From Thiothrix caldifontis (GTDB taxonomy: Bacteria > Pseudomonadota > Gammaproteobacteria > Thiotrichales > Thiotrichaceae): DNA of 37,864 nucleotides. The notes beneath the pieces are model-generated. The model was not told the DNA's origin. It worked only from the letters and a program-made list of their open reading frames with translations, and did not search any database. Location: the NCBI RefSeq assembly GCF_900107695.1, contig NZ_FNQP01000001.1, forward strand, positions 1 through 37,864, in the 5' to 3' direction. Positions 1 through 9,125 of this stretch are shown here, one piece after another (the stretch's first letter is position 1; each line of letters opens with the position of its first letter). The position numbers and the translations under genes were made by a program.

Positions 1-244
1 CTTGGCCTTGGTTGCCGCCGCTGTTGCCACTTTGCATTTGTTGCAGCAACTGCATGATCATTTGCAGCAAGCTCATCAGTAATTGGGTGGAATCACCACT
101 TAGCCCCGGCATTCCACTGGTGCCACCCGTCATGGATGTGCTAGATGAGCCTGAACCAGAGGTTGAATTAGTATTATTGCTGCCATAGCTGCCGCTAATC
201 ACAGAGTGATTGTTGGTGCTGTTGAGAGGATTGAGATTGGACAT
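1..244 (-). CDS. Harpin-like Ser/Asn/Gly-rich protein, N-terminal part (truncated by window edge)
   Basis: Leftward ORF with an ATG at 242-244 and a strong ribosome binding site (AAGGAG, six bases upstream); it runs off the left edge after about 81 codons. The first 45 or so residues are a low-complexity Asn/Ser/Thr/Gly stretch with no Cys and almost no charge. An amphipathic Leu/Met/Gln segment follows (LLMSLLQMIMQLLQQMQ), then a Gly/Asn/Gln stretch. There is no signal peptide. This composition resembles harpins (HrpZ/Hpa1 type, glycine- and glutamine-rich proteins exported by type III systems), but it also fits other unstructured exported or coat proteins. No type III genes are in the window. 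Function is unassigned; confidence applies to the gene being real. Confidence 0.6.
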   Translation of the reverse strand, partial: MSNLNPLNSTNNHSVISGSYGSNNTNSTSGSGSSSTSMTGGTSGMPGLSGDSTQLLMSLLQMIMQLLQQMQSGNSGGNQGQ

Positions 245-607
245 TTTATGCTCCTTTGCCTTTACTAATCGTGGCTGAAGTCATTTCAGCCGCTTTTTAT
301 TATTCCGGGCGTAACAGCCTGAGTGGTTCAGGGCTAACAGACGTGCCAGAAAATCCATATCAGACGTACCATTTCTGTTTCACGCGGAATAAATTTTTCT
401 GCGCTTTGCTTGGGGTATGGTGCGTTGCGCGATGTTCTGGAGTATGTGTCAAGCTTTTTTGGTTCGTGATGGCAGGAGGGATGAAAGTTGCAAACTCGCT
501 TACGAGCGGTGTAAATGCAGGTGTTGTTTGAGCATTTACAATGGGGAATGATTCGCTGATGATGCGGTCTTAAGCATTAATCCATCACATTAGAAGGTCG
601 CTGCCTC
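245..607. other. Divergent intergenic region between the harpin-like gene and ampG
   Basis: This 363-base stretch has no convincing gene; an ORF at 256-531 has low-complexity, Val/Cys-rich content and no ribosome binding site. It contains a perfect 7-bp inverted repeat (GGCTGAA 273-279 and TTCAGCC 285-291, 5-base loop) followed on the plus strand by a T-rich run. Relative to the leftward gene it lies in the 5' leader close to the ribosome binding site; on the plus strand it would look like a small terminator. An AGAAGG at 592-597 serves as the ampG ribosome binding site. No clear sigma-70 promoter was seen. Confidence 0.4.
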
Positions 608-2152
608 ATGATTGAATCCTCTCCTGCCAAGCCGTTGAGCTGGGCTGAAGCGTTGCAGGCGTTTCTGCATCCGCGCGTTATCACAATGTTGTTCCTAGGA
701 TTTTCGGCAGGGATTCCGATCTTGCTGATCTTTTCTTCCTTGTCGTTGTGGTTGGGCGAAGCGGGGGTGGAGCGCAAAGCGGTGACGTTCTTCAGTTGGG
801 CAGCGTTGGGGTATTCGTTCAAATTTGTGTGGGCACCGTTAATCGACAAATTGCCATTGCCTTTTTTAACCGCATGGTTGGGGAAACGCCGAGCGTGGTT
901 ATTGGTCGCGCAGGCGTTGATTATTTTGGCGATTGTGTTGATGGGCAATATCGACCCGTCTTTGGGGCAAGATCACTTGGTGTTAATGGCGTGGGCGGCG
1001 GTGTTGCTGGGTTTTTCATCGGCAACGCAGGATGTGGTGATTGATGCGTACCGGATTGAGGCGGCGGAAACACGCTTGCAGGCGATGATGTCTTCGACTT
1101 ATATCGCGGGTTATCGGCTGGGAATGATTGTGGCGGGCGCGGGCGCGTTGTTTTTGGCGTCTTGGCTGGGGTCGGAAAAAGAGCATTATGTGTACACGGC
1201 TTGGCAGTGGACGTATTGGGCAATGGCGGCGACGATGTTGGTCGGCGTAGTGACAACGTTGGTGATTCCCGAACCTGCACAAAAGCAGGCAGATCGTTAC
1301 CATTATGCGGCGCTGGATTATCTACGCTTGGTGTTGGTATTTGCGGCAGGTGTGGCGGGATTTGTGTTGATATTTGCGTATACCAAGGGAATGTTTGGCG
1401 TGTGGCAGGAGCGGTTTGATGATGCGTTTGTCGGTTTTGGCTTGGAAGCGTTGCATTTGTTGAGCGGGCTGGCGCTGGGATTGTTGGTTGGGTGGGTGTT
1501 GGTGCGGCTGGGTGCAGCCAATAAGGTGATGGCACGGGATACGTGGATTGCACCGATTGCGGATTTTTTTCGCCGCTACGGGGTGCGTACTGCGTTGTTA
1601 TTGCTGGCATTGATTGGTTTGTATCGGATTACCGATATTGTCCCCGGTGTGATTTCCAATGTGTTTTATCAAGATTTGGGGTTTAGTAAGCCAGAAATTG
1701 CGACGGCGGTGAAAACCTTCGGGGTGGTGGTGAGCATTGCGGGTGGCTTTTTGGGCGGATTGTTTGCCACGCGCTACGGGGTGATGCGTACCTTGATGTT
1801 GGGGGCGATTTTGACGGCGTTTACGAATTTGGTGTTCGTGTGGTTGGCGTATGTGGGGCATGACGTGATGGTAATGTATACCGCTGTGACAGCAGATAAT
1901 TTGGCCGCCGGGTTTGCGAGTGCGGCGTTCGTGGCGTTTTTGTCTTCACTAACCAGCGTGTCGTTTACGGCGGTGCAGTACGCGATTTTTAGCTCGTTAA
2001 TGACCTTGTTGCCGAAAACTATTGGCGGGTATTCCGGCACGATTGTGGATAATATTGGCTACCCAGGCTTTTTCACGTTTACCACCCTGATCGGGATTCC
2101 CGTTCTGTGGTTGGTGTGGGCGGCGGGTAAGCATTTGAAGGTGGAGCAATGA
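608..2152 (+). CDS. ampG: AmpG-type muropeptide permease (MFS)
   Basis: This 514-residue, very hydrophobic protein has about 12-14 predicted membrane segments. The N-terminus matches the AmpG family: a cytosolic lead, FLGFSAGIPILLIFSSLSLWL, a VERKAVTFFSWAALGYSFKF segment and WAPLIDKLPLP. The loop GKRRAW and the SSATQDVVIDAYRIE segment at about residues 137-151 are also typical. AmpG imports anhydromuropeptides (GlcNAc-anhMurNAc-peptides) from the periplasm for cell-wall recycling, driven by the proton gradient. E. coli AmpG is 491 residues, so length is normal. Its 3' end overlaps the convergent glycosyltransferase ORF by 74 bases. The peptidoglycan genes elsewhere in the window (mltB, dacA, mrdA) release or handle related substrates but are not in one operon with it. 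Confidence 0.9.
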   Translation: MIESSPAKPLSWAEALQAFLHPRVITMLFLGFSAGIPILLIFSSLSLWLGEAGVERKAVTFFSWAALGYSFKFVWAPLIDKLPLPFLTAWLGKRRAWLLVAQALIILAIVLMGNIDPSLGQDHLVLMAWAAVLLGFSSATQDVVIDAYRIEAAETRLQAMMSSTYIAGYRLGMIVAGAGALFLASWLGSEKEHYVYTAWQWTYWAMAATMLVGVVTTLVIPEPAQKQADRYHYAALDYLRLVLVFAAGVAGFVLIFAYTKGMFGVWQERFDDAFVGFGLEALHLLSGLALGLLVGWVLVRLGAANKVMARDTWIAPIADFFRRYGVRTALLLLALIGLYRITDIVPGVISNVFYQDLGFSKPEIATAVKTFGVVVSIAGGFLGGLFATRYGVMRTLMLGAILTAFTNLVFVWLAYVGHDVMVMYTAVTADNLAAGFASAAFVAFLSSLTSVSFTAVQYAIFSSLMTLLPKTIGGYSGTIVDNIGYPGFFTFTTLIGIPVLWLVWAAGKHLKVEQ

Positions 2153-2909
2153 CCCGGATGTCTAATTCGGTGTAGTGTTTTTTGGAAATGTGGCGGTGAT
2201 TCTGGTTGCGGTCAGTGCTCTGAGAGTCGTATATGCTGTAGATAATGCCCAAATCCTGTTCGATTTCGACTTGGCGGTAGGGGTGAAACGGTCGGAGCGC
2301 TTCAATGCTCAGGGTGTAGGGGATCGGCCCCGTGGTGCGAATCACGCCTTTGAACCCGACGCCAATGGTGTTGGGGTCGTAGTGTAAAATATTGTGGAGC
2401 ACTTGTCGGATGACAGCTTGCAGGAAAGGATGTCCGGCGACGCCTATCACATGCCATTGTTGAAACTCACCGCGCTCAATTCCCGCAAGTTCCGGGTGTA
2501 GCCCCCAGCCGTAATAGTGGTCGTCATCCCATTTGGAAAGGATGTAACGGTCATCGGGTAACAACACCGCATCGAGCGGGCGGGTGATGGTGCTTTTTAT
2601 GTCGAGATAGACGCCACCTTCGGCATAAATCAACAGATACCGAAACAGATCCGCACGCGCCGCACCGTAAGCGGTGTCGATGCGTTGGTAGGTGTTGAGC
2701 AAGTCTTGTCCGTAGTGTTGCAGAATAAAGGTTTCAATATCCGCGTCGTCGTAGAGGCGGTATTCCCAGTCAGGGTTGAGTTGCTGAATCTGGCAGATAT
2801 TTTTTTGTAGCGGCGGCGGCAACGCATTTTTGGTGTAATACGTTTGGTGAATAACGCGAGGAATCCGTTCTTGCATGGCAAGGTTAGGTATCATCGGTTG
2901 GTCTAGCAT
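2079..2909 (-). CDS. Glycosyltransferase of the sugar-binding DXD / capsular synthesis type
   Basis: A 276-residue protein starting at an ATG with a GAGGGA ribosome binding site upstream. The N-terminal IPRVIHQTYYT, followed by NPDWEYRLYDD and later ARADLFRYLLIYAEGGVYLDIKS (residues about 84-106), is the signature of the Gly_transf_sug family (Och1-like/TcdA-TcdB-like retaining transferases using a nucleotide sugar and a divalent metal). The metal motif is YLDIK (D103), so the second Asp of a strict DXD is a Lys, a variant I recognise from bacterial members of this family. The acceptor is unknown; a lipopolysaccharide or surface glycan role is plausible. The last roughly 25 residues are encoded antisense to the end of ampG and are Pro/Ser/Arg-rich, so the true C-terminal domain probably ends earlier. 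Stands alone between ampG and argA. Confidence 0.8.
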   Translation of the reverse strand: MLDQPMIPNLAMQERIPRVIHQTYYTKNALPPPLQKNICQIQQLNPDWEYRLYDDADIETFILQHYGQDLLNTYQRIDTAYGAARADLFRYLLIYAEGGVYLDIKSTITRPLDAVLLPDDRYILSKWDDDHYYGWGLHPELAGIERGEFQQWHVIGVAGHPFLQAVIRQVLHNILHYDPNTIGVGFKGVIRTTGPIPYTLSIEALRPFHPYRQVEIEQDLGIIYSIYDSQSTDRNQNHRHISKKHYTELDIRVIAPPSNAYPPPTPTTERESRSGW

Positions 2910-3009
2910 AGCTGTCCCTCGTGTTTCTAAGACATCAAGTTAACAACAACTTATGCCAGCAGTAGGCGTGGGTATAGTATTGGGGGGACGAGCGTTAACA
3001 GTTTGCTTA

Positions 3010-4290
3010 CTAGCTGATAGTTTTGAACAATATTTGCGAATTACGTTGGTAGTTGTACAGCGATTTCTTATTGGCAGGCAGGTCGTCTACGCTGCCTTTT
3101 TCAAAACCGCGTTCCCGAAACCAATCCGTGGTCTGGGTAGTCAGCACCAGCAAACGGGTTTTTCCTTGTGTTTTAGCAAGTTGCGCGACGTGTTTGAGCA
3201 GTTTATCGCCGCGATTGCCGCCACGGTCTTGTTGGCTGACGGCAAGGCAGGCGAGTTCGGCGACTTGTGGATCAGCGGTATCATAAAGGGCAACGCACGC
3301 AATCACGTCACGGTCGCGGAGGATAATGTGGAAGTTGTCGATTTCCAGTTCCAGTTGTTCGCGGGAACGTTTGATCAAAATGCCGCGTTCTTCCAACGGG
3401 CGAATCAGTTCCATAATGCCGCTGATGTCTTCAATCGTTGCCGCACGTAGGCGTTCAAATTGTTCGGCGGCAATCATGCTGCCTACGCCGTCGCGGGTAT
3501 ACAGTTCCAGCAGTAATGCGCCATCAATCTCGGCGTCAAGCAGGTGGATGCGTTCCACTTGGTTTTCCGATGCTTCAATCACGGCGGGTAGCAGCGGGTT
3601 GTAGGGCAAGCTCGCTTTGGCTTCCTCAAGGGTGAGTTCGTGCGGCAAATTCAAGGGCTGATGGCTGAGGAAAATTAGCTTGTCAGCTTTAATGGCTTTG
3701 GTGGCGGCAACTGCGACTTGTTCGTAACGCAGGTTGTAGGCTTCACCTGTGGGCGAGTAGCCCATCGGCGAGAGCAGCACGATATTACCGGAGTCGAGTT
3801 GTTGCTTAATCAGAGTGTGATTGATTTTGCGGACTTGCCCGCTGTAACCGTAGTCGATGCCATCGCAAATACCGAGCGGACGCGCAGTAAGGTAATTGCC
3901 GGAAATAATCCCCAGTCCTTCATTGTTCAGCGACGGCTGATTGAGCGCGTGAGTCAGCAGGTTTTCGATGCGGATACGCAAAAAACCGATGGCTTCCTGA
4001 GCGGCGAGCAACGAAGTGCTGTCGGTAATGCGAATGCCTTTGTGCAAGCGAATCGGTGTATTAGTGCGGTGCAAGCGTTCGTCAATTTGCGGGCGTGTGC
4101 CGTGTACTAGCACCAGCCGTGCGCCGAGGCTGGAAATAATGGCGAGGTCTTGCACAATTTGCCGAAAGCGTGGCGTGGCAATTACTTCACCCGCAAACGC
4201 GATCACGAAGGTTTTGCTCCGATGGTTGTGAATGTAGGGCGCAGCTTCGCGGAAAAATGTGACGCTGTGCGGGTTGGGTGCTGATCTCAT
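3010..4290 (-). CDS. argA: N-acetylglutamate synthase (amino-acid N-acetyltransferase)
   Basis: The protein is 426 residues (E. coli ArgA is 443). The N-terminal two-thirds is an amino-acid-kinase fold (VIAFAGEVI, then SLGARLVLVHGTRPQI and GIISGNYLTARPLG), and the C-terminal part is a GNAT acetyltransferase domain (from about residue 285, with CLAVSQQDRGGNRGDKLLKH as the acetyl-CoA binding loop and WFRERGF near the end). It makes N-acetylglutamate from glutamate and acetyl-CoA, the first step of arginine synthesis; in this family the kinase-like domain carries arginine feedback inhibition. An AAGGGT ribosome binding site lies inside the end of gmhA. It is the last gene of the leftward lpoA-yraN-gmhA-argA run, with only 5 bases separating it from gmhA. 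Confidence 0.95.
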   Translation of the reverse strand: MRSAPNPHSVTFFREAAPYIHNHRSKTFVIAFAGEVIATPRFRQIVQDLAIISSLGARLVLVHGTRPQIDERLHRTNTPIRLHKGIRITDSTSLLAAQEAIGFLRIRIENLLTHALNQPSLNNEGLGIISGNYLTARPLGICDGIDYGYSGQVRKINHTLIKQQLDSGNIVLLSPMGYSPTGEAYNLRYEQVAVAATKAIKADKLIFLSHQPLNLPHELTLEEAKASLPYNPLLPAVIEASENQVERIHLLDAEIDGALLLELYTRDGVGSMIAAEQFERLRAATIEDISGIMELIRPLEERGILIKRSREQLELEIDNFHIILRDRDVIACVALYDTADPQVAELACLAVSQQDRGGNRGDKLLKHVAQLAKTQGKTRLLVLTTQTTDWFRERGFEKGSVDDLPANKKSLYNYQRNSQILFKTIS

Positions 4291-4295
4291 GCTGA

Positions 4296-4889
<594 letters not shown>

Positions 4890-5255
4890 TTAGCCCGTGT
4901 CGAAAGCGTTTTTGATCCAAAGGATAGTGTTATCACCTTCGACCGCTACCACGTCAAAACGTGCCTGGGCATCCGGTGCGCGGTATTGCAAATAGTGTTG
5001 TGCGGTGCGGATGATACGCGCTTGCTTGCGGGGGTCAATACTGTGCAATGCGCCGCCGTAACGGCGGGTTTTGCGGTAACGGACTTCGACAAACACGATG
5101 ATGCTGCCGTCGCGCATAATCAGGTCGATTTCGCCCATTTTCAGGCGGTAATTCTGGTGCAGCAGGTGTAAACCACTGGCTTGCAAGTGTTCACAAGCCA
5201 GTTGTTCGGTGCTGATGCCGCGTTGCAGGTGCGGCGCGGTAGGCTTATTGTCCAA
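4890..5255 (-). CDS. yraN: YraN family (UPF0102) nuclease-like protein
   Basis: A 121-residue protein of the UPF0102/YraN family, a predicted endonuclease-like fold of unproven function. The family core is present: a GISTEQLACEHLQASG helix, then NYRLKMGEIDLIMRDG, then IVFVEVRYRKTRRYGGA (the E-x-D ... E-V-R/K pattern of restriction-endonuclease-like folds). The start is taken as TTG at 5253-5255 because the first ATG (residue 40, in KMGEIDL) would remove the conserved N-terminal helix; no ATG or GTG exists between. The start overlaps the lpoA stop by 11 bases, which fits translational coupling and explains the absence of a clear ribosome binding site. The lpoA-yraN-gmhA order is conserved across gammaproteobacteria. 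Confidence 0.9.
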   Translation of the reverse strand: MDNKPTAPHLQRGISTEQLACEHLQASGLHLLHQNYRLKMGEIDLIMRDGSIIVFVEVRYRKTRRYGGALHSIDPRKQARIIRTAQHYLQYRAPDAQARFDVVAVEGDNTILWIKNAFDTG

Positions 5256-6756
5256 CGGCTTGCGGTACGCCGTTAACGAAAGTGGCGAATAGCAAGGTAC
5301 GTTGGATTTGACGATTGCCTGCTAAACGGATGTTGCCGGTTTTGCCGTTGACTTGCGTATTCGGGTTGCGGGCAATGCTGGGCAGGTTTTTAGCAATTAG
5401 GAAAGCATCCATTCCCAACGCGAACATACGCGGGAAATTGGAGTTGTTTAATGTGCCGGATTGTAAGCCTTCGATAACCCACGGAATTTCGGTGTACAGA
5501 ATACCATCAAGGTCGGCATCTTTGCCGGGGTTAGTGCGCCCGGAAAAGATATGTGAGGTTGCATAAATAGGCAGTTCTGGGGCTTGTGCTGCTAGCAAAG
5601 GGCGCATCAGACGTGCTTGGCTGGGGGATGCGGCAAGGAACACCATGCTGGCGCGGCCTTGGGTGGCTGCCAGTGCATTTTGCACATTCTGCATATAGGC
5701 GTTGGATGCAGCATCAGGGTATTGCTGAATATTGATGACTTGCCCGCCTTTGGCTTGGTAAGCAGCCCGGAATGCACCGGCGATGCGGTCGCCCCAACTG
5801 GAGGCCGGTGCTAATACGATAGCCGTGCGCAGCCCGCGTGCACTCGCCGTTTCAGCGACTTGGCGGGCTTCATCTTCTGGCAGTAAGCCGAATTGGTAAA
5901 GCGCACCCGGTATGTTGCGGCTGTTGGTTAAGTAATTCAGGCTGAGCAGTGGTTTGGAAAGTATTTGGGGGTGAGCTAGCAAGTCAGCTAATGATTCTTT
6001 ATCCAGTGGCCCGATGATCATGTCAGCACCATCGGCGACAGCCCGTTGGTATTGAGCAACAGCGCCACCCGCACTCACATCGTACAGTTGCACGCTGGTT
6101 TCGCTGGCAATACTGTTACGTGCGGTATCAATGCCACGATAAATCTCTTGCCCGACACTGCCTAATGCCCCGGACTGGGGAAGTAGGGCTGCAACACGGG
6201 TCACGCTGTTGGGAATAAGTGCTGCTTGTATATTTTGAACGCTAGGGTTGCCTTTGCCGCTGTTCATGGCTTGGGCGCGTTGTTGAATGTGTTTAACCTT
6301 CTCGCGTAATGCTGGCGATAGGTTGTCAAGATTAGCTGGCAACGTGCGTAGTGCTAAGGCTGGGTTGTTTTGTTGTAAAGCCAGTAAGGCTTTCACATAG
6401 GCTTGGCGGGCACGATTTTCACCGTCTAATGCCGAGGCGGGAACCTTGGCTAAATAGGTATTGGTAAGTTTGGCATCGCCGATGGAGGCGGCAATTTCGG
6501 CTGCTTGCAAAATGACGCGCTCACGTTGTGGTGAGGGGTAGCGTGCCGCCGCCGCATAATACGTTTGAGCAGCTTCCCGTTTTTTTCCTTGATTAAATAG
6601 TGTATTGGCTTGTTCGACAGTGGCATTGCCTTGGATTGCGGAGCTGCCCTCGCTATCCATGAAGTCGTTGGGTGAACAGCCTTGTAACATCAATGGCACA
6701 ACTAATAAGGCAACCGAGCAGTATTTCAGGATGCATTGGCGAAATTTTGTTTGCAT
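5245..6756 (-). CDS. lpoA: Penicillin-binding protein activator LpoA (outer-membrane lipoprotein)
   Basis: LpoA is an outer-membrane lipoprotein that reaches through the periplasm to activate PBP1A. I chose the ATG at 6754-6756 (503 residues) because it begins a lipoprotein signal peptide (MQTKFRQCILKY, a hydrophobic core, then LMLQGC with Cys at about residue 27); a longer in-frame start at 6828 would put 24 extra polar residues in front. The N-terminal domain is helical TPR-like (residues about 45-165). The C-terminal domain is a periplasmic-binding-protein fold (LIPNSVTRVAALLPQSGALG, then ADMIIGPLDKESLADLL and a RASMVFLAASPSQARLMRP stretch). It heads the leftward operon. In E. coli rsmI is immediately divergent from lpoA; here hppA lies between them. 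Confidence 0.9.
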   Translation of the reverse strand: MQTKFRQCILKYCSVALLVVPLMLQGCSPNDFMDSEGSSAIQGNATVEQANTLFNQGKKREAAQTYYAAAARYPSPQRERVILQAAEIAASIGDAKLTNTYLAKVPASALDGENRARQAYVKALLALQQNNPALALRTLPANLDNLSPALREKVKHIQQRAQAMNSGKGNPSVQNIQAALIPNSVTRVAALLPQSGALGSVGQEIYRGIDTARNSIASETSVQLYDVSAGGAVAQYQRAVADGADMIIGPLDKESLADLLAHPQILSKPLLSLNYLTNSRNIPGALYQFGLLPEDEARQVAETASARGLRTAIVLAPASSWGDRIAGAFRAAYQAKGGQVINIQQYPDAASNAYMQNVQNALAATQGRASMVFLAASPSQARLMRPLLAAQAPELPIYATSHIFSGRTNPGKDADLDGILYTEIPWVIEGLQSGTLNNSNFPRMFALGMDAFLIAKNLPSIARNPNTQVNGKTGNIRLAGNRQIQRTLLFATFVNGVPQAVGQ

Positions 6757-6953
6757 GACGTGAATCCTAGTACCTATTGGTGGGGTATTGTTGTCGAAAT
6801 ATAGCACTTTTTGTTGAGCCTGCTGCATGTTTGATTCGGCAAGCGGTATTTTACTGGGGGTATTCTGTCGTTTGTTGCCTGATAAACATCAATTAAGTCT
6901 ATGAACAGTGCGGTTGGATGCTAAAAATAGGACTATGCTTGTTACAACTATTG

Positions 6954-6977
6954 CCCTTGTTGTCGTTGCAACAAGGG
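6954..6977. repeat. Perfect inverted repeat in the hppA leader
   Basis: CCCTTGTTG at 6954-6962 and CAACAAGGG at 6969-6977 form a perfect 9-bp stem with a 6-base loop, about 50 bases before the hppA start and ahead of its strong GGAGGT ribosome binding site (7015-7020). No T-run follows, so it does not look like a terminator. It could be an mRNA-stabilising leader hairpin or a protein operator; the sequence does not say which. Confidence 0.5.
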
Positions 6978-7026
6978 GGTGGTTTGCGATGATTAAAATA
7001 CATTCATAAACAACGGAGGTGTTCTG

Positions 7027-9048
7027 ATGTCCACAGGTTTGGCAGTTGCCATTTTGTGTGCGCTCGCCGCACTGGTTTACGGTATTGTGACGACCCGCTG
7101 GGTGCTTGCTCGCCCTGAGGGGGATGCAAAAATGCGCAGTATCGCACAAGCGATTCAGGAAGGGGCGCAAGCCTACTTAAATCGTCAATACACCACAATT
7201 GCGGTGGTGGGTATTTTGCTGTTTGCGGTGATTTTTATTGCACTAGGTTGGCAAACCGCGATTGGTTTTGCGTTGGGTGCATTGTTATCCGGTGCTACCG
7301 GCTATATCGGCATGAATGTTTCGGTACGCGCCAATGTGCGCACGGCTGAGGCAGCGAAAGACGGTTTGAATGCGGCTTTGGATGTCGCTTTCAAAGGCGG
7401 CGCGATTACTGGTATGTTGGTCGTCGGCTTGGCATTGCTGGGTGTGGCTGGTTATTACGCGGTATTGACCATGACCGGAACTTCGGCGACTGATGCTATC
7501 CATGCGTTAGTCGGTTTGGCGTTTGGTGGGTCATTGATTTCGATTTTTGCCCGTTTGGGTGGTGGGATTTTCACCAAGGGTGCGGATGTGGGTGCCGATT
7601 TGGTGGGGAAAGTGGAAGCGGGTATTCCTGAAGATGACCCACGCAATCCCGCTGTCATCGCGGATAATGTCGGGGATAATGTCGGGGATTGCGCTGGGAT
7701 GGCGGCGGATTTGTTTGAAACTTACGCTGTTACTATTATTGCTACCATGTTGCTGGGTGGGTTGCTGATGAATGGCTCAGAAAATGCCATTATTTACCCG
7801 TTGGTGTTGGGGGGCTTTTCTATTTTGGCTTCCATCTTAGGGGCAATGTTTGTGAAGGCGCGTGCTGGCGGCAAAATTATGAATGCGCTGTACCGTGGGT
7901 TGGCGGTAGCCGGAGTGGCATCGTTGATATTTTTCTATCCGGTCACGGTCATTATGATGGGGGATAGCCCCGATTATTCGGTGAATGCATTGTATGGTTC
8001 AGCGGTAATTGGTTTGTTACTGACAGCAGCGATGGTGTGGATTACAGAATATTACACGGCAACAGAATACAGTCCAGTTAGGCATATTGCGCAAGCGTCT
8101 ACGACAGGGCATGGCACGAATGTGATTGCGGGCTTGGGTGTGTCTATGCGTTCTACGGCAGCACCGGTATTGGCGGTATGTCTTGCTATCTGGGGTGCTT
8201 ATGAACTCGCAGATTTGTATGGGATTGCGATTGCAGCAACCTCGATGTTATCCATGGCGGGGATTGTGGTAGCGTTGGATGCTTATGGTCCAATTACCGA
8301 TAATGCGGGTGGTATCGCGGAAATGGCTGGTTTGCCTGAAGATATTCGGAATATTACTGACCCGTTGGATGCCGTGGGTAACACGACAAAAGCAGTGACC
8401 AAAGGTTATGCCATTGGATCGGCTGGGTTAGCGGCTTTGGTATTGTTTGCGGATTATACCCATGCGTTGTCCGCAGCACATCAAACAACCATGAACTTTG
8501 ATCTTTCCAACCATTTGATCATTATCGGTCTGTTTATTGGTGGGATGGTACCGTATCTGTTTGCGGCAATGGCGATGGAAGCTGTGGGGCGGGCGGCAGG
8601 CTCGGTGGTGGTGGAAGTGCGGCGGCAATTCCAGACAATTCCGGGCATTATGGAGGGCACAGGGAAGCCGGAATATGGTACTTGTGTGGATATGTTGACC
8701 AAATCGGCGATTAAGGAAATGATTGTACCGTCATTATTGCCAGTGGCAGTGCCGGTGATTGTGGGGCTGACCTTGGGCGCAGAGGCACTTGGCGGGGTGT
8801 TGGTGGGTACGATTATCACGGGGATTTTCGTGGCAATTTCCATGACAACCGGCGGCGGTGCTTGGGATAATGCCAAGAAATATATCGAGGAAGGCAATTT
8901 CGGTGGCAAAGGTTCGGAGGCGCACAAAGCGGCTGTTACTGGCGATACCGTTGGCGACCCGTATAAGGATACGGCAGGTCCTGCGGTCAACCCGTTGATC
9001 AAGATCATTAATATTGTTGCGTTGCTGATTGTGCCTTTGCTGGCGTAA
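7027..9048 (+). CDS. hppA: Membrane proton-translocating pyrophosphatase, K+-independent type
   Basis: A 673-residue integral membrane enzyme with about 16 membrane segments; it hydrolyses pyrophosphate and pumps protons across the cytoplasmic membrane. The substrate site is complete: [20 protein letters not shown] followed by [25 protein letters not shown] (residues about 187-231), and the late [21 protein letters not shown]. The segment [11 protein letters not shown] carries Lys455 where K+-dependent enzymes have Ala, which by the established rule for this family marks a K+-independent proton pump such as that of Rhodospirillum rubrum. A strong GGAGGT sits six bases before the ATG, suggesting high expression. 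It is followed by a terminator and is monocistronic or only weakly linked to rsmI. A soluble pyrophosphatase gene is encoded 1.6 kb downstream. Confidence 0.97.
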   Translation: MSTGLAVAILCALAALVYGIVTTRWVLARPEGDAKMRSIAQAIQEGAQAYLNRQYTTIAVVGILLFAVIFIALGWQTAIGFALGALLSGATGYIGMNVSVRANVRTAEAAKDGLNAALDVAFKGGAITGMLVVGLALLGVAGYYAVLTMTGTSATDAIHALVGLAFGGSLISIFARLGGGIFTKGADVGADLVGKVEAGIPEDDPRNPAVIADNVGDNVGDCAGMAADLFETYAVTIIATMLLGGLLMNGSENAIIYPLVLGGFSILASILGAMFVKARAGGKIMNALYRGLAVAGVASLIFFYPVTVIMMGDSPDYSVNALYGSAVIGLLLTAAMVWITEYYTATEYSPVRHIAQASTTGHGTNVIAGLGVSMRSTAAPVLAVCLAIWGAYELADLYGIAIAATSMLSMAGIVVALDAYGPITDNAGGIAEMAGLPEDIRNITDPLDAVGNTTKAVTKGYAIGSAGLAALVLFADYTHALSAAHQTTMNFDLSNHLIIIGLFIGGMVPYLFAAMAMEAVGRAAGSVVVEVRRQFQTIPGIMEGTGKPEYGTCVDMLTKSAIKEMIVPSLLPVAVPVIVGLTLGAEALGGVLVGTIITGIFVAISMTTGGGAWDNAKKYIEEGNFGGKGSEAHKAAVTGDTVGDPYKDTAGPAVNPLIKIINIVALLIVPLLA

Positions 9049-9082
9049 GGTAGTGCACGGCTGGTTTTGCCAGCAAAAACCA

Positions 9083-9115
9083 GAAGCCCGCCCTTCGTGG
9101 TGGGCTTCGTTGTTT
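9083..9115 (+). terminator. Rho-independent terminator after hppA
   Basis: A 10-bp stem (9083-9092 with 9099-9108, one G-T pair, 6-base loop) is followed by GTTGTTT. A second inverted repeat (CTGGTTTT 9061-9068 with AAAACCAG 9076-9083) lies just upstream. The T-run is short, and rsmI begins 10 bases later, so partial read-through is likely. Confidence 0.65.
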
Positions 9116-9125
9116 GGGGAAGTGG

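Noticed and set aside
256-531. 91-codon rightward ORF before ampG
   Set aside because: Low-quality composition, no ribosome binding site, no recognisable family; treated as chance reading in the intergenic region.
921-1610. 229-codon leftward ORF inside ampG
   Set aside because: Pro/Thr/Ser-rich antisense shadow of a GC-biased membrane protein gene, with no ribosome binding site.
2953-3450. 165-codon rightward ORF opposite argA
   Set aside because: Almost entirely antisense to the conserved GNAT domain of ArgA.
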